NCBI GenBank assembly: GCA_934476075.1
Contig: CAKSNH010000015.1
Coordinates: forward strand, 3,469-67,468
Source: an uncultured Clostridia bacterium
Lineage (GTDB): Bacteria > Bacillota > Clostridia > UBA1381
Direction: 5' to 3'
Length of the DNA: 64,000 nt
Positions 7,965 through 17,303 of this stretch are shown piece after piece. Under the pieces are notes generated by a model that saw only the letters and a program-made list of their open reading frames with translations, made no database searches and was not told the origin of the DNA. The position numbers were made by a program, and so were the translations under genes. Position 1 is the stretch's first letter. Every line of letters begins with the position of its first letter.

Positions 7965-8969
7965 ATGATTATTACTATAAAAAGAGCCATTCTGCATATA
8001 TTGGACGGTTTATCGGGAGTGAGCGTTTTTTCCGATTCAGAGCTTGATGTAACCGACCAGAGCGTTGCAGCTTTTATTACAAAACATATCGAAAAAGTAT
8101 ATGATGATTCGGGACTTCGCACGGGTGAATTTAATCCGACAAGCGGTTTTAAATATCATATGACCGAGTATCTGAACGGCGAATGTGACTTACACACATT
8201 TTCACTTCATATTGCCGAAAAAATGTATGAGGCGGTGTGCAGTTCCGATAAAATCGACTCGTCAGACCTTTTAATATGCGACTGCATAATCAGTGATGTG
8301 CCTGTGATTGCGGTGCTTAAATGCGACAATAAGCAAGGCTACACACATCAAGTCGTACAAAATGACGGTAAAATATTTAACGAAATTATCAATCACCATG
8401 CGATACTTCCGTCAACGTCACAGAAAATATCCGAATGTGCATTTGTAAATCTTAACGATATGTCGGTTAAATACAAAGGAAAAAAACGCAGTATTGACGG
8501 CGAAAGCGTGGATTTGATTGCGGACGTCGTTTTGGAGGGTGTATTTGATATATCGGCAAAAGAGTCATTCAATGCTGTACGCAAAATCGCCAAAACCATT
8601 GCACAGGATAACGGTCATGACAGTATAGAAACCGAAGTGAAATTGAAAAAATACGTTGTTGACTCCGCCGTTGAAGAACATTTTATCGAGCCTGCCGAAA
8701 TGGCAAAGGCTGTTTTCGACTCCTCCCCTACCATGCGTGAGGAATTTATGGAGAAAGTGCAAAATGCGAATGTTCCCGAAAAGGTTGAAATTAACGAATA
8801 TGTGTCAAAAAAGGCAACCGGCAACATTAAACTTACCACCGACATCGGTGTGGAGCTTTCCTTCCCCGCCGACTATTACAGCGATGGTGAGCATATAAAT
8901 ATTATCAACAACAATGACGGTACGCTGTCCATACAAATCAATCGTATTGGTGAAATAAAGAATAAATAA
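7965..8969 (+). CDS. Nucleoid-associated protein, NdpA/37-kDa family
   Basis: A 334-residue protein that reads like the 37-kDa nucleoid-associated family. It has the N-terminal IKRAILHILDG block and then the long region with HTFSLHIAEKMYEAV and LLICDCIISDVPVIAVLKCD typical of these proteins. Family members are found on the nucleoid; their molecular role is poorly defined. ATG 7965 is preferred because TGGAGAAT lies 9 bases before it; an in-frame upstream extension would add a hydrophobic segment without a good ribosome binding site. The glycosyltransferase starts 15 nt after its stop, so it may head the same transcript, although no functional link is evident. Confidence 0.8.
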   Translation: MIITIKRAILHILDGLSGVSVFSDSELDVTDQSVAAFITKHIEKVYDDSGLRTGEFNPTSGFKYHMTEYLNGECDLHTFSLHIAEKMYEAVCSSDKIDSSDLLICDCIISDVPVIAVLKCDNKQGYTHQVVQNDGKIFNEIINHHAILPSTSQKISECAFVNLNDMSVKYKGKKRSIDGESVDLIADVVLEGVFDISAKESFNAVRKIAKTIAQDNGHDSIETEVKLKKYVVDSAVEEHFIEPAEMAKAVFDSSPTMREEFMEKVQNANVPEKVEINEYVSKKATGNIKLTTDIGVELSFPADYYSDGEHINIINNNDGTLSIQINRIGEIKNK

Positions 8970-8984
8970 TCTTGGAGCAATGAT

Positions 8985-9800
8985 ATGGCATACACAAAAA
9001 TCAGTTTTATAATTCTGACATGGAATTCGGAAAAATATATTGAAAAATGCTTGGCGTCTATTGAAAATATGACCGGCATAGACAAAGAAATCTTTGTTGT
9101 CGACAACGGTTCGACAGACTTAACAAAGTCGATATTAAAAAAACACGATATATCCGCCATATTTTTGGATAAAAACATGGGCACTACCTACCCCCGAAAC
9201 CTTGCCATAAAAAAGTGCGGCAAAGACTCCGAATTTATATGTATACTCGACTCCGACACCGAAATTAATGAACGGGCTTTTATCAATATGGTAAATATTC
9301 TTCGCTCCGATAAAACTTACGGCATTATCGGACCTAAAATGTACAATAAAAATAATATTCTTCAAGTTACGGCAAAAAAATTTCCGACAGTGAAGATAAA
9401 GCTTTTCAAAGCTATTCCGTTTGGGAATTTTCACGATAAAGGTACTCGGCTTGAACATTATAATTTTGACCAAAATGCTGATTACAGCATAGTCGATTAT
9501 ATCATTTCCGCCTGCTGGCTTATAAAGCGTGAAGTTGCCGAAAAAATCGGCTTGCTTGACGAAAAAATATTCTATTCGCCCGAAGATGTGGACTATTGTA
9601 TTCGGGCATGGCAAAGTGGATTTAAAGTGTTATACGCACAGAATTGCTCTATAATACACGATACACAGCGTATATCCAAGAAGAAATTTTTCAGTTATAT
9701 AAACTATACTCATGTAAAAGGGCTTATTTATTATTTTATAAAGCACAAATATTGGTTTAACGCACCTAATACTGATAAATGGGGTGATATTAAAAAATGA
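8985..9800 (+). CDS. Family 2 glycosyltransferase
   Basis: A 271-residue GT-A fold inverting glycosyltransferase. Visible motifs are the N-terminal strand ISFIILTWNSEKYI, VDNGSTD near residue 40, the metal- and sugar-nucleotide-binding LDSDTEI near 90 (DxD), and EDVDYCIRAWQSGFKV near 200, which resembles the acceptor-side ED motif of rhamnosyltransferase-like GT2 enzymes. It has no membrane segment, so it should act at the cytoplasmic face. Its stop overlaps the next gene's start by 4 nt, and that gene overlaps the following one, so the three products are probably made together. Donor and acceptor are unknown. Confidence 0.88.
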   Translation: MAYTKISFIILTWNSEKYIEKCLASIENMTGIDKEIFVVDNGSTDLTKSILKKHDISAIFLDKNMGTTYPRNLAIKKCGKDSEFICILDSDTEINERAFINMVNILRSDKTYGIIGPKMYNKNNILQVTAKKFPTVKIKLFKAIPFGNFHDKGTRLEHYNFDQNADYSIVDYIISACWLIKREVAEKIGLLDEKIFYSPEDVDYCIRAWQSGFKVLYAQNCSIIHDTQRISKKKFFSYINYTHVKGLIYYFIKHKYWFNAPNTDKWGDIKK

Positions 9801-11074
9801 TTTTCAGATTTAACGCTCCCGACAAGTGGGAAAAACTAGATAATGCCGCAAAAATATTTCCGTCAACCGCAAACCGCAGAGATACCAAGGTTTTTCGTTT
9901 CTCATGCGAACTATACGAAAATGTGGATAAAAGTATTTTGCAATCTGCACTTGACAAAACATTAAAGGAATTTCCGATATTCAAATCCGCAATGCGTAAG
10001 GGATTGTTTTGGTATTATTTAAAGCCGTTCGACGTTCCCGCAAAGGTGACGGAGGAACACACACCGCCATGCTCAGCTATTTATGACCCAAACAAGTACA
10101 GTCTATTATTCAACGTGACATATTTTAAAAAGCGAATAAATTTGGAAGTTTATCATTCGCTGACCGACGGAACAGGTGCAATGCAGTTTTTGAAAACGCT
10201 TGTTTTCTACTATATTATATTAAAATATCCGAATGATTTTTCCGATTCGGACTATGATTATGATGCGTCCTATTCCGAAAAAGCCGAGGACAGTTTCAGC
10301 AAATATTACGAAAAAAGCGATACCAAAACAGTCAAGCGTCCGAAAGCGTATCAGATAAAAGCACAAAAAACTCCCGAAGAACGTACAAAAGTCATAACGG
10401 GAATTGTTTCGGCAAAAAGCGTGCTCGACAAAGCACACGAATACAATGCCACCATGAGCATATTTTTGACGGCAATTTTTCTCATTGCAATCAACAATCA
10501 CGCACAAATTTCATTGAAAAAAAAGCCTATTGTCCTGACTGTACCGATTAATCTGAGAAATTATTTTTCTTCTTCATCTGCACGAAATTTTTTCTGCACA
10601 ATGAATGTCGGTTATCAGTTCGGCAAAAATGACGCTGATTTGGCAGATGTTATAAAAAGCGTATCGGCAAGCTTTAAAAATCAGCTGACCCCCGAAAACC
10701 TTGCTGCGAGAATGAACGGTTTTTCGGCAATAGAACGCAATATTTTTGCACGAATTACTCCTCTTGCACTCAAAGATGTTGTCATGGGAATTGCCGGCGA
10801 AATTGAAGATTCAAAATCGACAGGTTCTATATCGAACATCGGCAAAGTTACTATGCCCGACGGATTTGAAAAATATATACGCTTATTTAATGTTTTCATC
10901 AGCACGGAAAAAATACAGATTTGTCTATGCTCTTACAATGACAATCTTGTTATCAGTTTCTCGTCTGCGTTCCTTGATACAGATATTCAGAAAGACTTTT
11001 TCCGAATGTTAAGCAATATGGGTATGGATATAGAAATACACTCAAATCACATTACCGAGGAGGGCGGTCTATAA
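9797..11074 (+). CDS. Condensation-domain-like / alcohol acetyltransferase-type acyltransferase
   Basis: A 425-residue protein of the chloramphenicol-acetyltransferase-like superfamily. The catalytic HxxxDG motif is clear as YHSLTDGTGAMQFL near residue 116. Before it is the N-terminal strand-helix segment FRFSCELYENVDKSILQSAL, and the C-terminal half holds the bridging segment with VPINLRNYFSSSSARNFF typical of this fold. The family (WES/PapA-type acyltransferases, NRPS condensation domains, alcohol acetyltransferases) moves acyl groups to hydroxyls or amines. It overlaps the upstream glycosyltransferase by 4 nt and the downstream membrane-protein gene by 1 nt. A role in acylating the product of the glycosyltransferase is inference from this packing. 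The substrate is unknown. Confidence 0.75.
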   Translation: MIFRFNAPDKWEKLDNAAKIFPSTANRRDTKVFRFSCELYENVDKSILQSALDKTLKEFPIFKSAMRKGLFWYYLKPFDVPAKVTEEHTPPCSAIYDPNKYSLLFNVTYFKKRINLEVYHSLTDGTGAMQFLKTLVFYYIILKYPNDFSDSDYDYDASYSEKAEDSFSKYYEKSDTKTVKRPKAYQIKAQKTPEERTKVITGIVSAKSVLDKAHEYNATMSIFLTAIFLIAINNHAQISLKKKPIVLTVPINLRNYFSSSSARNFFCTMNVGYQFGKNDADLADVIKSVSASFKNQLTPENLAARMNGFSAIERNIFARITPLALKDVVMGIAGEIEDSKSTGSISNIGKVTMPDGFEKYIRLFNVFISTEKIQICLCSYNDNLVISFSSAFLDTDIQKDFFRMLSNMGMDIEIHSNHITEEGGL

Positions 11075-11739
11075 TGAAATATTGTAAAAAATGCAAAGTA
11101 AAAGTCGCCGATGACAGTAAAATCTGTCCGCTGTGCCAATATTCGCTCAGCGATACCGCCGACAAATCCGACGCTGTTTATCCGTTTATTTCATTGGCAT
11201 ACAACAAAAAGAAATTATATATCAAGCTTGGAATTTTTGCGTCAATAGTCGGTATGATTATAACATCTATAATTGACATTATAATAAACGGTCATTTAAC
11301 ATGGTCATGGTACGTTATAGGCGGTGTGTTCACCTCATGGATTTTGTTCGGCATAGCTTTATCCAAACTGAAAAATCTTCCGAAAAACATATTATATCAA
11401 GCTATAACCTGTACCATACTCGCCGTAATCTGGGATAAACTCACGGGCGGACACGGCTGGTCGCTCATATATGTTATTCCGTTTTTATGTGCCGGAACAA
11501 ACATAGGATTAATCACCGTTTTCTTTCTGTTTCGGCTTAAAGTTGATGATGTGGCATTCTACTACTTTATTAATTTATTATATGGATTTTTACCGATGCT
11601 TTTCATATTAACCCACAAAGCAACCGTATTATATCCGTCACTGATTTCTATCGGTGTGAGTGCAATTTCATTGGCGGCATTTCTGATTTTCTATTGGGCG
11701 AATATTTTGGAAGTGCTTAAAAGCAAATTTCATTTTTGA
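11074..11739 (+). CDS. Zinc-ribbon membrane protein (DUF6320-like)
   Basis: A 221-residue protein with an N-terminal zinc ribbon formed by CKKC near residues 4-7 and CPLC near 19-22, followed by about six hydrophobic helices starting near residue 48 (LYIKLGIFASIVGMIITSII). The combination fits the DUF6320-type family of uncharacterised membrane proteins. Its ATG shares one base with the stop of the acyltransferase gene, so it is translationally coupled to it. It could anchor the acyltransferase and glycosyltransferase at the membrane or move their product across; neither is shown by the sequence. It ends in front of a strong bidirectional terminator. Confidence 0.7.
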   Translation: MKYCKKCKVKVADDSKICPLCQYSLSDTADKSDAVYPFISLAYNKKKLYIKLGIFASIVGMIITSIIDIIINGHLTWSWYVIGGVFTSWILFGIALSKLKNLPKNILYQAITCTILAVIWDKLTGGHGWSLIYVIPFLCAGTNIGLITVFFLFRLKVDDVAFYYFINLLYGFLPMLFILTHKATVLYPSLISIGVSAISLAAFLIFYWANILEVLKSKFHF

Positions 11740-11774
11740 TATTTTAAATACAAGCTCTCATATTTTCTCATACA

Positions 11775-11804
11775 AAAAAGGCAGACTTTGCAGTCTGCCT
11801 TTTT
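11775..11804. terminator. Bidirectional terminator between converging genes
   Basis: AAAAAGGCAGACT (11775-11787) pairs perfectly with AGTCTGCCTTTTT (11792-11804), giving T-runs on both strands. It serves the acyltransferase cassette (+) and pckG (-). Confidence 0.92.
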
Positions 11805-11852
11805 CGAGTATCTATAATACTTTTGTATATGATACTTTTATATTATTACAAA

Positions 11853-13631
11853 TTATTTTTGCAAATTAGCTTTAAGTTTTTCAAGTTCTTCCTTGATTTC
11901 CTTTGGAAGTCTGTCGCCAAATTGAGCAAAATACTCTTCTTGATTAGCAACATCTTCAAGCCATACATTATTGTCGATTGTCAACAATTCTTCAAGAACC
12001 TTAGCGTCAAGGTCAAGGTCTGTAATATCAATATCCTTAGCATCAGGAATATAACCGATAGCACTGTCCTTAGCGTCAGCCTTACCTGCACATCTGTCAA
12101 GAATCCATAGAAGTACACGCATATTGTCGCCGAATCCAGGCCACATGAAGTGTCCTTCTTCGTCTTGTCTGAACCAGTTTACATGGAAAATCTTAGGAGC
12201 CTTTTCAGGGTCCATCTTCTTGCCCATTTCCAACCAGTGACCGAAGTAATCAGCCATATTGTAACCTACGAATGGTTTCATAGCCATTGGGTCACGTCTT
12301 ACAACACCAACTGCACCTGTTGCAGCAGCTGTTGTTTCAGATGCCATTGTAGCACCGATGAATACACCGTGCTGCCAATCACGAGCTTGATATACAAGCG
12401 GAGCACATTTAGCACGTCTGCCGCCGAATACGATAGCACTGATAGGTACACCTTGTGGATTTTCAAATTCTTTTGAAATACAAGGGCAGTTAATTGCAGG
12501 AGCTGTAAATCTTGAATTAGGGTGAGCAAGCTTATTGCCTTCTGCTGTATATTCAGGACCGTTGACCTTTGAACCCTTCCATTCTGTTGCATTAACAGGA
12601 GGATTTTTGTCAAGACCTTCCCACCAAACTGTCATATCATCGTTATTGATAGCAACGTTTGTGAAGATAGTATTTTTCTTTGTTGATTCCAAAGCGTTGA
12701 AGTTTGTCTTTGTGCTTGTACCAGGAGCAACACCGAAGAAACCTGCTTCCGGATTGATAGCATACAATCTGCCGTCAGGACCGATTCTAAGCCATGCAAT
12801 ATCGTCACCTACTGTCCATACTTTGTAACCCTTTTCTTTTAGGTATGCAGGAGGGATAAGCATTGCAAGGTTTGTCTTACCGCAAGCTGATGGGAATGCA
12901 GCACAGATATATTTAACTTCACCTTGTGGATTTTCAAGACCAAGGATAAGCATATGTTCAGCCATCCAGCCTTCGTTTCTGCCAAGGTAGCTTGCAATTC
13001 TAAGTGCGAAACACTTCTTACCAAGCAATACGTTACCGCCGTAAGCTGAGTTTACAGACATGATTGTATTATCTTGTGGGAAGTGAACGATATATCTTTC
13101 ATCAGGATTTACGTCCTTCTTAGCGTGCAGACACTTGATGAAATCGCCGTCTTCGCCAAGCTGGTCCATAACTTTTTGACCGATTCTTGTCATGATAGCC
13201 ATGTTAAGTACAACATAGATACTGTCTGTAAGCTCGATACCGATTTTTGAGAACGGAGAACCGACCGGACCCATTGAATAAGGGATAGCATACATTGTAG
13301 CACCCTTCATTGAACCGTCATAAAGAGCGTTCAATTTAGCGTACATTTCGCTTGGTTCCATCCAGTTGTTGATAGGACCTGCTTCAATTTCTGTCGGAGT
13401 ACAGATAAATGTTCTGTCTTCAACACGAGCAACGTCGTTTTCAGCTGTTCTGTGATAGTAACAACCAGGAAGTTTTTCTTGGTTAAGTTTAATCATTTCA
13501 CCTGTTGCAACAGCTTCTGCTCTTAGAGCTTCAAGTTGTTCTTCACTGCCGTCAATCCAAACGAAATTGTCAGGTTGGCACAATTTTTTCATTTCGTCAA
13601 CCCATGTCAAAACTTTTTTATTGTTTGTCAT
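11853..13631 (-). CDS. pckG: Phosphoenolpyruvate carboxykinase (GTP)
   Basis: A 592-residue GTP-dependent PEP carboxykinase, which interconverts oxaloacetate and PEP with GTP/GDP. Visible are the P-loop with the reactive cysteine in FPSACGKTNLAML, the metal-binding and nucleotide segment GDDIAWLRIGPDGRLY, and the NPEAGFFGVAPGTS loop. The length matches the GTP class (about 600), not the ATP class (about 530). In fermenting gut bacteria the enzyme often runs in the PEP-to-oxaloacetate direction, fixing CO2 and saving energy; the direction here cannot be told from sequence. GGAGGTAC precedes the ATG. It is monocistronic, with an extended -10 promoter about 150 bases upstream. Confidence 0.97.
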   Translation of the reverse strand: MTNNKKVLTWVDEMKKLCQPDNFVWIDGSEEQLEALRAEAVATGEMIKLNQEKLPGCYYHRTAENDVARVEDRTFICTPTEIEAGPINNWMEPSEMYAKLNALYDGSMKGATMYAIPYSMGPVGSPFSKIGIELTDSIYVVLNMAIMTRIGQKVMDQLGEDGDFIKCLHAKKDVNPDERYIVHFPQDNTIMSVNSAYGGNVLLGKKCFALRIASYLGRNEGWMAEHMLILGLENPQGEVKYICAAFPSACGKTNLAMLIPPAYLKEKGYKVWTVGDDIAWLRIGPDGRLYAINPEAGFFGVAPGTSTKTNFNALESTKKNTIFTNVAINNDDMTVWWEGLDKNPPVNATEWKGSKVNGPEYTAEGNKLAHPNSRFTAPAINCPCISKEFENPQGVPISAIVFGGRRAKCAPLVYQARDWQHGVFIGATMASETTAAATGAVGVVRRDPMAMKPFVGYNMADYFGHWLEMGKKMDPEKAPKIFHVNWFRQDEEGHFMWPGFGDNMRVLLWILDRCAGKADAKDSAIGYIPDAKDIDITDLDLDAKVLEELLTIDNNVWLEDVANQEEYFAQFGDRLPKEIKEELEKLKANLQK

Positions 13632-13783
13632 ATTGTTTAGTACCTCCTAAATAATTTGCAATAAATATATTTTGATAATTCAAAAATGAACTATCTGAAA
13701 TTAATCAAGTTCCGATTTAATAAATTTTTGCAATACAGCGTTAAAATTTTATCAAATCAACCTAATCAATTTCGCTCAACTAT

Positions 13784-13792
13784 ATTATAGCA
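13784..13792 (-). promoter_or_regulatory. Extended -10 promoter candidate of pckG
   Basis: On the minus strand TGCTATAAT fits an extended -10 element; the -35 region is weak (TTTTAA). This implies a leader of about 145 bases before pckG. The 338-base gap to the divergent gene at 13970 is AT-rich and otherwise holds only the opposing promoter. Confidence 0.5.
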
Positions 13793-13865
13793 TAAATATT
13801 TCACATTTAAAAGATATTTTTTCAAAATTCAAAAAAAATTTATTTTTTTATGTATAATTTCATAA

Positions 13866-13894
13866 TTGACACGGAAAAAGATGCAATATATAAT
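13866..13894 (+). promoter_or_regulatory. Promoter of the DUF6062-type gene
   Basis: TTGACA (13866-13871), 17 bases and TATAAT (13889-13894) form a consensus promoter, about 75 bases before the start codon. Confidence 0.8.
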
Positions 13895-13969
13895 AAATTT
13901 AACGAAAATATATTGTATAGACAGTATATTTTATGTTAAAATGTACATTTTTTGAAAGGTAATGCTATT

Positions 13970-14716
13970 ATGAAAGAAAAAATATATACAATTCCCGTAA
14001 ACGAAGCATTTGACAAAAATTCGGAATGTCCGTTCTGCCTTTTGCACAAACAGCTTGAAACCGAAGGTATAGAATATGCACTCGGTGCGGCAATGATGGA
14101 GCCCGACCACAGAATACAGTCTAACGACATCGGTTTCTGCAACAAGCATTTTTCCATGCTTTACTCATTCCCGAACCGCCTCAGTCTTGCCCTTGTGCTT
14201 GACACGCATCTTGCCGAAATACGCAATAAGCTCGGCAAAGTCAGCAAAAAAGCGGAAAATCTGAAAAACGGCGGCGGAAGTATTTTCAAAAAGAGCGACG
14301 CAAAAGTATTCGATGAAGAACTGGACAAAATTCTTACCGATATAAATAAAGGCTGTGTAGTTTGCGACAAAATCGAGCATACTATGGAAAGATATTATGA
14401 AGTCGCCGTTTATCTTTGGGCGACCGAAAGCGAGTTTAAGAAAAAATTTGACAATTCAAAAGGCGTATGTCTTGAACATTTTAAGCATTTGTCAAATGCG
14501 GCGGTAAAATATCTTAACCGCTCCCAATCCGCTGAATTTATAAGTGATTTATTCAAGAAACAGCAGACCGAATTGGAGCGTATACAAGCGGATATTCACA
14601 AATTTACACTAAAATTCGACTACCGCAACAAGGATATGGAATGGGGCACGGCAAAAGACGCACCAATCCGCACAATCGAAAAAATATCGGGTTACATAAC
14701 AAAAGACGAGGAGTAA
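13970..14716 (+). CDS. DUF6062-like Cys/His-rich protein
   Basis: A 248-residue soluble protein with four spaced metal-ligand motifs: CPFC near residue 19, FCNKH near 50, CVVC near 125 and VCLEH near 160. The pattern resembles the DUF6062 family of uncharacterised proteins and suggests one or two zinc or iron sites. The middle is Lys-rich and helical. ATG 13970 is preferred over an in-frame TTG at 13952 because GAAAGG lies directly before it. asnB follows 61 bases downstream on the same strand with its own ribosome binding site, so cotranscription is possible. No function can be assigned. Confidence 0.7.
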   Translation: MKEKIYTIPVNEAFDKNSECPFCLLHKQLETEGIEYALGAAMMEPDHRIQSNDIGFCNKHFSMLYSFPNRLSLALVLDTHLAEIRNKLGKVSKKAENLKNGGGSIFKKSDAKVFDEELDKILTDINKGCVVCDKIEHTMERYYEVAVYLWATESEFKKKFDNSKGVCLEHFKHLSNAAVKYLNRSQSAEFISDLFKKQQTELERIQADIHKFTLKFDYRNKDMEWGTAKDAPIRTIEKISGYITKDEE

Positions 14717-14777
14717 TTTCCAAATCTGCAACTTTTTAAGTTTCATACATATTATATTGATATAAAGGAGTGATAAT

Positions 14778-16637
14778 ATGTGTGGAATAGCAGGTTATAT
14801 AAATTTTAATGAAAATTTCATGTATGATAAAGATAAGCATATCCGCCTTGCGACAAAAATGGCGAACCGCATAGCACACAGAGGACCTGACGCCGAGGGC
14901 GAGTGGGTCAGCGAACACGCCGTTTTTGCTCATAGACGTCTGGCGGTAATCGACATTGAAGGCGGCAAACAGCCTATGCAGCGTACCGTAGGCGGATATG
15001 ATTTCGTCATTACATATAACGGCGAATTATACAATACCATGGATTTGAAAAACGAGCTTGTCAAGTTCGGCTACAACTTCACCACAACGTCCGACACCGA
15101 AGTTTTGCTTTACGCATACATTCATTACGGCTGCAAATGTGTTGAAAAATTAAACGGCATATATGCGTTTTGCATCTGGGACTCTATGCGTCAGTGCATA
15201 TTTATCTGCCGTGACCGTTTCGGCGTAAAACCGCTGTTTTATACTATTTCGGACGGCACATTTGTGTTCGCATCGGAAATTAAGGCACTGTTGGAATATC
15301 CGAACGTAAAATGCGAAGTCGGCACAGAGGGATTGCAGGAGGTTTTTGCAATCAGTCCGCCACGCACACAGGGACTTGGAATATTTAAAAATATCTATGA
15401 AATTCCCCCTGCCCACTGCATGACAATCTGCCGTGACGGTATAAAAAAGCAGCGGTACTGGCAGTTTGAGAGCAAGGAACACCCTGACAATTATGAAGAT
15501 ACCGTTGCAAAAGTTCGTGAATTATTGATTGACAGCGTAAAACGTCAGCTTGTGTCCGATGTGCCTATATGCACATTTTTATCGGGCGGACTTGATTCTA
15601 GCATAATCACCGCCATCGCCGCAAACACCATGAAAGAGCGTGGTAAACAGCTTGACACTTATTCATTTGATTATGTGGATAATTCAAAATATTTCAAAGC
15701 AAGCAATTTTCAGCCCGATGCAGACCGACCTTGGGTAGACCGAATGGTTGAAAGCTTTAACACCAATCACACCTATCTCGAATGTGACAATTCATATCTT
15801 GCCGACACACTGGAAGATGCGACTTTGGCAAAGGATTTGCCCGGCATGGCGGACGTTGACTCCTCACTGCTATATTTCTGCGGCGAGGTGCGAAAAAAAC
15901 ATATAGTTGCATTATCGGGCGAATGTTCCGACGAGCTTTTCGGCGGCTATCCGTGGTTCAGAAGCCGGCAGGCATTTGAAACCGCCGCTTTCCCGTGGTC
16001 ATATGATATGTATTTGAGAAACAGTATTCTAAAACCTGAAATTGCAAAAACTCTTGATTTGGAGAAATATTCTTACCGCCGTTACTGTGAATCTGTTGCG
16101 TCCGTACCGAGATATGACGGCGACTGTCCCGAAGAAAAACGCCGCCGTGAAATATCGTATCTGAACGTGAATTGGTTTATGCTTAATTTGCTTGAACGAA
16201 AAGACCGCATGAGCATGGCTTGCGGATTGGAGGTGCGTGTGCCGTTCTGCGACCACCGCCTAGCCGAATATGTATGGAACATACCGTGGAGCATGAAATG
16301 CAGAAACAATGTTTCAAAAAGCCTTTTGCGTGATGCGGTTCGAGGTATACTTCCCGATGATGTGTTGATGAGAAAAAAGAGTCCGTATCCTAAGACGCAC
16401 AATCCTATATATGAACGTGCCGTCAAGGAAAAAATGCTCGCCGTACTGGCAGATAAAAACGAACCGATTCTAAATCTTATCGACAAAAACAGGGTTTACG
16501 AACTCTGCACCAGCAGCTCCGACTACGGCAAACCGTTCTTCGGTCAGCTTATGGCAGGGCCTCAATTTTTGGCTTATATTCTGCAAGTCAATTATTGGCT
16601 TAAAGATTACAATATAAATATTGTTGATAATTTTTAA
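14778..16637 (+). CDS. asnB: Asparagine synthase (glutamine-hydrolysing)
   Basis: A 619-residue class II amidotransferase making asparagine from aspartate, glutamine and ATP. The mature N-terminus starts with the nucleophile Cys2 (MCGIAGY). The glutaminase domain (about 1-210) contains RGPDAEG, RRLAVIDIEGGKQPM and the YNGELYN motif. The synthetase domain (about 230-600) holds the pyrophosphate loop LSGGLDSS near residue 270 and the conserved ALSGECSDELFGGYPWF segment near 380. Length and motifs match the AsnB family. AAAGGAGTG precedes the ATG. The stop lies two bases from the stop of the converging small gene at 16639, with no terminator between. Confidence 0.96.
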   Translation: MCGIAGYINFNENFMYDKDKHIRLATKMANRIAHRGPDAEGEWVSEHAVFAHRRLAVIDIEGGKQPMQRTVGGYDFVITYNGELYNTMDLKNELVKFGYNFTTTSDTEVLLYAYIHYGCKCVEKLNGIYAFCIWDSMRQCIFICRDRFGVKPLFYTISDGTFVFASEIKALLEYPNVKCEVGTEGLQEVFAISPPRTQGLGIFKNIYEIPPAHCMTICRDGIKKQRYWQFESKEHPDNYEDTVAKVRELLIDSVKRQLVSDVPICTFLSGGLDSSIITAIAANTMKERGKQLDTYSFDYVDNSKYFKASNFQPDADRPWVDRMVESFNTNHTYLECDNSYLADTLEDATLAKDLPGMADVDSSLLYFCGEVRKKHIVALSGECSDELFGGYPWFRSRQAFETAAFPWSYDMYLRNSILKPEIAKTLDLEKYSYRRYCESVASVPRYDGDCPEEKRRREISYLNVNWFMLNLLERKDRMSMACGLEVRVPFCDHRLAEYVWNIPWSMKCRNNVSKSLLRDAVRGILPDDVLMRKKSPYPKTHNPIYERAVKEKMLAVLADKNEPILNLIDKNRVYELCTSSSDYGKPFFGQLMAGPQFLAYILQVNYWLKDYNINIVDNF

Positions 16638-16638
16638 A

Positions 16639-16842
16639 TTATTTTTCATCATGCGGATATTCTTCATACGGTTCATCGCTATGAAGCTTATACATTGCTC
16701 TGCGTTTGACTATACTTACGCAGGGCTTTATTTTTCCGCAGTATTCGCAAAGGTCCTCCGCACACAAAACCTCGCTCCTTTTTAGTTTATACCCCTTAGT
16801 CACCTCATATTTATTCATACATTCCAAACAAAATTCTGCCAT
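16639..16842 (-). CDS. Small Cys-rich protein, probable zinc ribbon
   Basis: A 67-residue protein with FCLECMNK at the N-terminus and LCEYCGKIKPC in the middle, five cysteines that could make one zinc-binding knuckle pair. The rest is basic, with an acidic tail. ATG 16842 is chosen because GAGGTGA lies at the right distance before it; an in-frame GTG three codons upstream overlaps that site. It lies 23 nt downstream of a ribbon-helix-helix gene on the same strand, so the two form a small operon. Function unknown; the arrangement resembles a regulator with a partner, but I recognise no toxin fold. Confidence 0.6.
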   Translation of the reverse strand: MAEFCLECMNKYEVTKGYKLKRSEVLCAEDLCEYCGKIKPCVSIVKRRAMYKLHSDEPYEEYPHDEK

Positions 16843-16865
16843 AATAATCACCTCATAAAAATTTA

Positions 16866-17054
16866 TTATATGTAAATATCATCATTGTTTACTTCAATTT
16901 CGCCGTTTTCTTTCTCATATTGCTTTATTTTTTTCTTTATAAGCATTTCTATCATATTTGACATTGAACGGTTGTCCTCTTGTGCTATTTTCTTTATCTT
17001 TGCATGGTCTTTTAAATCAAGCCTTAATGTAAATTGAGTTTTAATCACTGCCAT
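16866..17054 (-). CDS. Arc-type ribbon-helix-helix DNA-binding protein
   Basis: A 62-residue protein with the strand FTLRLDLKDHAKIKKIAQED followed by the second helix NRSMSNMIEMLIKKKIKQYE, the layout of Arc/MetJ-type ribbon-helix-helix dimers that bind DNA in the major groove through the strand. ATG 17054 is taken because GGAGGT lies before it; an in-frame ATG at 17069 would include that site in the coding region. It is the first gene of a two-gene unit with the Cys-rich protein downstream. It may be an antitoxin or a plasmid-type repressor; the target is unknown. Confidence 0.7.
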   Translation of the reverse strand: MAVIKTQFTLRLDLKDHAKIKKIAQEDNRSMSNMIEMLIKKKIKQYEKENGEIEVNNDDIYI

Positions 17055-17263
17055 AAAATTTACCTCCATTCACCATATTTTTATGATACTATACTTATTT
17101 ATTTTAATAAAGTGTAACAGTGATATTGTATTAACATAAAAGTGATACCATAAATATTACTAATATATGATATTTAACATGAATTAATGCTCAAATTAAT
17201 TATATATAAAAAAATATTTTTTAACAGCTGTATTTATCTACCGTGTAAGTAGCTGCACCATAA

Positions 17264-17298
17264 AAAAAGCAAGCATGAATTAATCATACTTGCTTTTT
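17264..17298 (-). terminator. Terminator of the eut operon
   Basis: Read on the minus strand, AAAAAGCAAG pairs with CTTGCTTTTT around a shorter inner helix (TGAT/TCA region), and seven T follow. It lies just behind eutQ. A second weaker hairpin (CAGCT/AGCTG) lies at 17226-17255; the rest of the gap to 17054 is AT-rich and empty. Confidence 0.85.
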
Positions 17299-17303
17299 AC
17301 ATT

